From Mactromeris polynyma (Eukaryota; Mollusca; Bivalvia; Venerida; Mactridae), in assembly GCA_032209605.1 (NCBI GenBank), contig JASFXZ010000001.1, forward strand, positions 25,548,619 to 25,612,618: a stretch of 64,000 nt of DNA, read 5' to 3'. This document shows, piece after piece, positions 27,001 through 36,000 of this stretch (positions within the stretch are counted from its first letter, which is position 1; each line of letters starts with the position of its first letter). The notes below the pieces were generated by a model. The model worked only from the letters and a program-made list of their open reading frames with translations, made no database searches and was not told the origin of the DNA. Both the position numbers and the translations under genes were made by a program.

Positions 27001-30000
27001 ATGATTTTCCATGATTCAAAATGAAGGGAATTGGACATAAAATAAGTAAAACACAATAAATTTGGTCATATATTCATCATTCTCATTCAAAGCATGTTAC
27101 TAAAAAGGTACTTTGACCCAATGCAAATATTGTTCAGTTCAGATCCGTTGTTATTACTCCTTCATTCTTTTCACTTATTTACTTACTAACTATAGATATT
27201 CACAGAGAAATCTTCCACCACATTTTGACTGTCTGAAACAAACACCATGCCCACTTTTGCCATATTGACAGAACAGTGGTATCCTTTAAAGATTACATAA
27301 AGGCAAACAACTTATAACATATGTTATTACATTACTGTTACAGAACAAAGACCTGTTGTTGAGGAAACAAGTATTGCCCAAGTAAGAATTTATAATAATC
27401 TTTGAAATAGTCTTGATATAAGCATGTCTAGTACACCTCTTTGTCCTTTTCTATATATTATCTATAAATATTCTTTGAATTTTTGTTGTCATACGCAAAT
27501 ACAAGCATCTATCGCTTTTGAAGTAAATGACTTTGTGTATTTACATGTCTTCTCATTTGAACTTCCCGCATGTTTTACTTCAATATGTTACTTCTAAACT
27601 AATACATCAATCTGTCTTCAAATTTCATGAATATTTATGTCTTTTAATTGTAATGTATATTCATGCATTCAGATTTGGCGAATCTGCATATATGTAGCAT
27701 ATATTTTTGAAACTGTATATAGTTGATCAATATGATGAGTTATACAGTTGACATAAACACATTTTAAATAAAGATGGCCAACTTGCATTCATCTTGGATT
27801 TTGTAGAACGAACAATTTCTATACCTTTGTCCTATTTAACTTCATACAGTTATTCAACATAATCCTACTAGTGTGTGATATAATGGCTTTTTTCAAAATG
27901 GAGTGATATTTATTTTTTCTTCTACAGGAAGAAGAACAGGAAAGGTTGGAAATAGAGAAGCCGGCATCACGAGTGAGAATTGAAAAGCAGAGACCTAACA
28001 GGAACAAGACTAAAAAACTGATTCCCAATAATATTGCTCCACCATCTGAAAAGCAGAGTCTTAAAGACGATGATGTTGATGAAAAAGACTGCATTGATGT
28101 TACCATGAAAACTAAGGATGATGGCGTTGATGTAGACCACATTGATAAAGACGTGCAGGTACTCACAAATCAATAATATGAGGATTTTAGACTTTACATA
28201 GTATACAGACAAAGATTTTGAACTATCAGTAAAAAGCTAAAACAAATAGAAAATAACACAAAAAGACAAAAAAAATATCCTACTGCGCATTCAAGAATGA
28301 TAGCTTGTTAGTCATACAGGAATGTATATTATATAAACGTTCTCCATGAAAATAGTAGCATTGTTTACATAAGAGTTCAATTCTAATTTATACAAACATG
28401 TTTAAAGTCTGCATACGTTTAGAGATATATATCATTTAGACAAAATGATATGTCAGGCAAATACCTATATCAGATCCCTCTCTGTGAAAGAAACTGTATA
28501 TAGTTGATCAATATGATGAGTAATACAGTTGACATAAACAAATTTTAATTAAAGATGGCCAACTTGCATTCATCTTGGATTTTGTAGAACGAACAATTTC
28601 TATACCTTTGTCCTATTTAACTTCATACAGTTATTCAACATAATCCTACTAGTGTGTGATATAATGGCTTTTTTCAAAATGGAGTGATATTTATTTTTTC
28701 TTCTACAGGAAGAAGAACAGGAAAGGTTGGAAATAGAGAAGCCGGCATCACGAGTGAGAATTGAAAAGCAGAGACCTAACAGGAACAAGACTAAGAAACT
28801 GATTCCCAATAATATTGCTCCACCATCTGAAAAGCAGAGTCTTAAAGACGATGATGTTGATGAAAAAGACTGCATTGATGTTACCATGAAAACTAAGGAT
28901 GATGGCGTTGATGTAGACCACATTGATAAAGACGTGCAGGTACTCACAAATCAATAATATGAGGATTTTAGACTTTACATAGTATACAGACAAAGATTTT
29001 GAACTATCAGTAAAAAGCTAAAACAAATAGAAAATAACACAAAAAGACAAAAAAAATATCCTACTGCGCATTCAAGAATGATAGCTTGTTAGTCATACAG
29101 GAATGAATATTGTATAAACGTTCTCCATGTAAATAGTAGCATTGTTTTCATAAGAGTTCAATTCTAATTAATACAAAGCATAAGTTTAGAGATATATATC
29201 ATTTAGACAAAATGATATGTCAGGCAAATACCTATATCAGATCCCTCTCTGTGAAAGAAGAGAGAAACTAGATGAAAGTTACCAGATATAGTGTATTTAA
29301 AGGTAATCTCAGACCATCGTCTTCACATTTTAGGAGTTAGATACTAGTAGTTGCTATATTCAAGAAAAGTCCGATTAAAGCTTCATAGATTCCTCTGGGC
29401 AGTAACCTGGGTCTACATTCCATGTTAGCTTGAGTCTGTGTCAATTGGTAAATCAAACTTCGCATTGCTAGGCGATGGCGTCGTACAGTATGGGTTCGAC
29501 TCCCACTATAGGTGTAAACTATTAACGCTAAATATACAATGTCAGATCATTGTGTGAACTCCTGGTCTGTATATGTTTATGCACAAACCAGTGTATTGGA
29601 CAATAAAGTTAAATTTCTTACCTCTCTGACTGTGGATGTTATTCTTTTACACAAATAGTGTTGTGTGCCCGTACCAAGAGGGATCCGTTTTTTCATATTT
29701 AACTGAGAGGGGTCTGATATTGGCATACACCGTGAAATATATAATACAGCATTTTCATTCATCAGAGCTCAGAGAGCCAAAAATGAGCTTTTGTAGAAAC
29801 ACATTGAAATTGCTAGGCGACGGCGCCGTACAGTATGGGTTTGTATCCCACTATAGGTGTAAACCATTGTATTACTCAACTTACAATCTATACTATGTAC
29901 TGTAACTTGTATGATTTTCCCATTGTGCTAACTTATTTCTATGTACTTGCAGTCAGTGAATGAAGAAATCACGAAACCAGAAGTGACCACATCAGCAAGT

Positions 30001-33000
30001 GACACTAACAATGTAAGTTAAGTGAAAATACTATATCAGGAAAAAGCTCTGTTCAATTTTACTTTTTGGCTGCTGTGGATGAAGTTTTAGGAAGGTGCAC
30101 AATATTTCCTGGTTACTATAACTTATTCAGATTTAATATATACATGTATAGTACTTGTTGAGAGTGTAGGTCTGAAAGCTATGCTGTTATGATGTTCTTT
30201 AGTTGCTTCGCAGCTACATTTAAAATACTATAGCTGATATTAGGAATTATCAGACGATCTACATTGGAATATATCTGAGTATGATTAATAGAAAAAATGC
30301 AAGAACATTTGATAGACTAAAATTAACATCTCTCAGTTATTATTGACTGACCCTTGTATATTTCTATTTTTAGTATCCAAGATATAATCTACGGGGATTA
30401 AGACCTAAAGTAAGTTACATGCATATATTTGCCAATGATTTTGTTTGATTAAAGCTGCTAATGTGTAGCAATCCAGATAATCATTTAGAATGTGATCACA
30501 AAAAGGCAATCCTAAGAATATGATAGTTATTCTAAACTTGCATGTGCATTTGTTATTAAATTTTAAAAAAACTTAAGTTTTTTTATGTTAAAACATAGGT
30601 TAATGTTTTTAAGAACTATTGTGATAAACTATTTCAAATAAGCCTCATCCTAAATCCTATGCATATTAGTACCCATGGCTAAATAAATGAATTAAACATG
30701 TTTCTGTAGAGAAAGAGATCATCCTTTATTTGGACGGATATAAAGAGGAAAAAAAAGGAGATTCATTGCGTTTGCATGAAACCAGACGACGGAGGGTAAT
30801 AGCAAATTTTTATGAATATGTTTATCTTACTATTAGCATTAATGAAGTTAGTTCCTTATTGACATTTATTGATTAAAAACAATAATAAATATTGCTCCTC
30901 TCTTAAAATACTAAACCATTATGTCTAATTGTTTTGCAGTTATAACCTTTTACATGGATGAGCAACTATTTTGTAAACTTGAACACTATTTCAAATACAA
31001 AGTACTTGCATTTTTACTTTTTGCAAACCAATATTATCAGTCCTACATCTATTGCCAGAAACCGGCATCAGGATGATGCTGGAGCTTATCAGTCCTGTAA
31101 ATCAGTTAAATGACCGCAAGCAATACAATTCCCATTAGTCTGCTGTGATGACCTGTAAATGTTGTTGAGATTGTAATTTAATACATTTCTAGATTATTTT
31201 GACTTCGGAATAATCTTTTGACAATTATAAATTTTGTTGTTTATAAAACTGCTCAAAACAGCCACACTCCAACATCAGTAACTCAGAAATGCAGTCACTT
31301 CCTCACAACATCCACGCTCAATCATAAGTCTAAACAATAAAGTCACCTGCTAACAACATCCACATTCAAACATAAGTCATTCTACAATACAGTCACCTGC
31401 TCACAACAGCCACATTCAAACATAAGTCATTCTACAATACAGTCACCTGCCGACAACAGCCACTTTCAAACATAAGTTATTCTTAAATACAGTCACCTGC
31501 TCACAACAGCAACATTCAAACATAAGTCATTCTACAATACAGTCACCTGCTCACAACAGCCACATTCAAACCTAAGTCACCCCACAATACAGTCACCTGC
31601 TTACAGCAGCCACATTCAGATAGTTGTCACCCAAGAAAACATTCACCTGCTTACTAAAGCCACATTCAAACAATAGTAATTCTTGCAATACAGTCACCTG
31701 CTAACAACAGCTACATTCAACATTAGTCACTCCACAATACAGTCACCTGCTAACAACAGCCACAATCAATCATAAGTCAACCCGCAATACAGACACCTTC
31801 GGACAAAGTCCCATACAATCATAAGTCACCCTACAATACAGTCACCTGCTGACATAGTCCCATTCAACCATCAGTCACCCTACAATACAGACACCTGCTT
31901 ACAACAGCCCCATTGAAATAATTGCCACCCGCAATACATTTAACAGTTTACAATGGCCACATTCAACATTAGTCACCCTGCAATTCAGACACTTGCAGAA
32001 ACCATTCAAACTTTAGTTCCCCTGCAATACAGACATCTGCTTACAACAGCCACATTCAAATAGTTGTCAACCCGCAATACTTTCACCTGCTTACAACAGC
32101 CATGTTCGAACATTAGTCACTCACAATACAGTCACCTGCTTACAATAGCCACATTCAACAATAGTCACCCCAAAATACAGTCACTTGCTTGACTCAATAC
32201 AGTCACATGCTTTCAACAGCCAAACTCAAACATAAGTCACCAAACAATGCAGTCACCTTCTGACAACAGCCACATTCAAACATTAATCAACCCAAAATAA
32301 GTGACCTTCTGACAACAGCCACATTCAAATATTATTCAGCTGCTTTTAACAATCAAGATTCAAACAGCAGAAACCCAAAAATTGAAAATGACTGTCTGTA
32401 TAGGTAGAATATTTTGGTAATTTGATACTCCCTATTTCCTCATCCCCAGTGGCGAGAGGCTGATGCGAGGCGTTATCTGATTTCCCACATCATAAACACA
32501 TGGCAATTAAATATGTCCAGAGAAAATGTGAAAACTCTCTGAAAGTGGCCATAGATGTAGGACTATTATTAGGATTATGTTCATGTAAAAAATGGTTTCA
32601 GAAAATACTGGTGTTGCGACTCGTGTGATCGTTGGTATCACCCATGGTGTATAGGAAAGAAGGAGGAGGAGGAAGATGCATATTTCATATGTCCATCTTG
32701 TGTGGTTTGTTCATTAAATTAAAATAAAATTATGTTTCACTTATCAATTACTGTCTCAGTGTATCATACAAAATCACTGACTTTTATGTGATTTTCGTTT
32801 TGGCTAGTCGCTCTGGTAATGCAGTAGGTTACACAATAATCAGTACAATGGTTGCAAATTCAATCCATCAGCAGCTTGTTATTTCGTGCTTTGGGTTCAA
32901 CTCTCACATGTGGGAGATCATACTGTTCCATGAAAATTAAACAAAAACAGGACAAGATGGTACAGCAAAACTGTCCACTGTATATATATGGCTGCAATAC

Positions 33001-36000
33001 TCTTAAAAACGGCATAAACTCCAATCAAACACTATTTTAATAAACAATCGCTTATAAGCATGAAAAACCATTTTACGTAATTGATGTTTACAGGTTTAAT
33101 ACTAAATTAAATATACCGTAGAATTCTCGTAATCCAGTGTATGGTACTACTGGTAAACTCTTATGGAATTATGTTTTAATGCAGTAAGAATTGTAAATAT
33201 TTAATGAATTACCTTATTATTTGTAGAAATCAAATTTGTCAGTTACTAAAACTACAACCCCTGAAGGTACCTACAAGCATGAAAGTAAGTTCAAACTTTG
33301 TAAAAATGTTTTATAGCCGTTTTTTAATGTAAAATTGCTTTCTTTTCTTTCATATTGAAGCAGGAATGGTTTTGTGTTTTAAAAATAAGTTGTTTTGCAC
33401 TGTTCGAATTAAAACAGATACAGCTAAAACAAAACTAGATCATATATATCATATAATTATATCAACTGCAATATGTGTGTATATAACATAACAGTAATTT
33501 CATGTTGATGTGTATACTATGATGGAACAGTTTATCATTATTGGCATCTTTTGATATACCCAGTATGTGTAAGAACATGAAAGATATACACTAACTTATA
33601 GTAGAATATCAAACTTATTTTCAGGAATTGATGACAAGATCGCACTTAATTTTGTAAGTACCGGTACACATTTTAAACTGAGTGTTATGATGGAATAAGC
33701 TTTTGATTATTTAAAAACTTTTTCCGCTTTTAAAACTGTTAGTGCTTACTAGTTTCTTTAATAATTAATTAGAAAATTTCTGTTTTATAGAAAATATTTA
33801 GAAACTAAAGAACAAAATCTCCAAAAATGGTCAAATTGTGCTGGCCTTTGTGCATAAGTGGTCAAATGATTTTATATGATACGTCACGTCATTTCCCGCA
33901 ATATTTGAGCAAACACATTCGCATGGATACATCCCCATTATAGGCAGTGTCTTATTTCATATTAACTTTTGTTTTTATTTGTAAATGTTTAAATCATTTC
34001 AGTATTCAGAAGCTTTGAATATAGTGTCAAAGGTTCTAGGATGTGGAGAGCAGATGTGGTAGGTTGGCTTGTTTTAAAAATTAAGATTGATTGTTACACT
34101 GCTTGGGGTTTTTCTTTCTGCTTTTTAATATAACTATTGTCCCACAAAAATAGTTTGAGTTGCAAAATGTGTGATCATTCTTTGTTATTTGCACTTGTAG
34201 ACCTTCTTTGCTTAAAATGTTTCGATTATCCATCTTTCATTTTCACATGTCATAATAATCAGTCATTCCAAATTGTTGTCATGTGTCTATAAAATTGTTT
34301 TAGCAATTAGTGTATTTTAATTCAGATTCATCTCAGAATTACAATTGTGACTATGTCATCGTTAAATTGGTGTCTCTCATAACTCAAAAAGTGTATGTCA
34401 TTCATAGTCAATATAGTATATAGTTGTGCACATGAATTATCAATAATCCTCATTCATTAATTGGAATGGTTATAACACTTTGACTGGTGTGTTACAGTTG
34501 ACTTTCTATAAATCGTTAAAAACTATATATTGATTTTGACAGCCAAGAAGAGGACCATAAGCGCCATCATGCATTCATAGAGGATACGTTTAGTTTTATT
34601 AAATGTGAAAGGAGAAAGTTTGGTTTCGGCAAGGTTTATTTCTCAAACAAGGCAAGTAAAAAATTTTACATTAATAAATCCTAGTATTACCTCAACAAAT
34701 TAACTACATCCCCATACCTTCTTTTAGCATAATATAACTGTTGAATTTTGCTATATTGAACGTTTTTATAGCAGAGAGTACTACACATATGCATGAGGTG
34801 TTCTTTCAACACTAATTTAAATATATATGGTCGATAAAGCATTACTTTCCGTTTTTAATATGTATAAAGGTCAGGAGGATCAGACAATTGTGTTAAGGTA
34901 TAGAAGCCAACATATCAAATGTTATAAATAGCTCTTCAACTTGGTAAACTGTTTCTTTAAAACTTAAAGCAGATTCTTGATAAACTATCCTTAACTTATG
35001 TTTGTCATAGAACTATTACTCACCTTGTTTCAACAGGAGAATCTTCGGTTTGCATAGACAATATTGTCAAATGAAACAGATTGTGTTTATTAACTATAGT
35101 CCCCTACTGGTTTTTGACCTGAGAGGTCACTTAAGGTTTGCCCTCCATCAGTCAGTACATCCGTCAAAAATCTGTATCCTGACCTAACTTGAACAGTTTC
35201 TATGCAAGATTTCTGAAATTTGTAATGTGGATAGGGGCAAAAAAGGAGTTTATGCACATCCAATTTTTGAACCGTTGGCTTCAAACTGGAAGGGGACTAT
35301 TGTATTGCTTCCAAAAAGTGATTAGTTTATTTTAGAAATTTACATATAATGATGATTTAAAGTTATCAAATTTAATATATATTTACAATTTACATTTTTC
35401 ACCATTTATTTTCATGTATTGAATTGTAATACACATTTCTTGGTATTTATGATGAAATTTAATCTTTAAAACAATGCTACTTTAGATCTCCAAACATTTC
35501 ACAAAAAGTTTTTTGTTCTTGCAAGTTAGAGAAAAGATATATTTTGCTGGTAATTAATCCAAAGTACATGTAGTGAATAAAAGTAAAATCAAAATGATCA
35601 ATACTATGGTTGGGTACTTCAGACAGTTTTGGATTCCAGTGCCAGTTTATAATTGATTAGGATAAATTTCAGTACAGCAATACATGTTTTTTTACAGCAA
35701 ACTTCTGCTATTGAACACTTAAAATTAACCAAATGTTCATCATGTCAGATGAATTCAAGGAGTCTTAATAGAGAAATTGTACTGTATTACAAAATACTAC
35801 AAGAATTTGTCTGTGTAACCAAAACCAGAATGCATTTTGGTACATGAAGTAGGAAATCAACATATCAAAACATCACATTTCTACCAATTTGCCCCTTTTT
35901 ACCAACATAGTAAACGATTACAATTATGTTTTGTTTCTTTATAAACACTTCAGGTATTGGACAAAGTGATGGAAAATTTAACTGTAGATGCGATGTACAC

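Noticed and set aside
27819..28947. Two identical 115-codon minus-strand frames
   Set aside because: They are the complement of the duplicated plus-strand exon of gene 1 and have no independent support.
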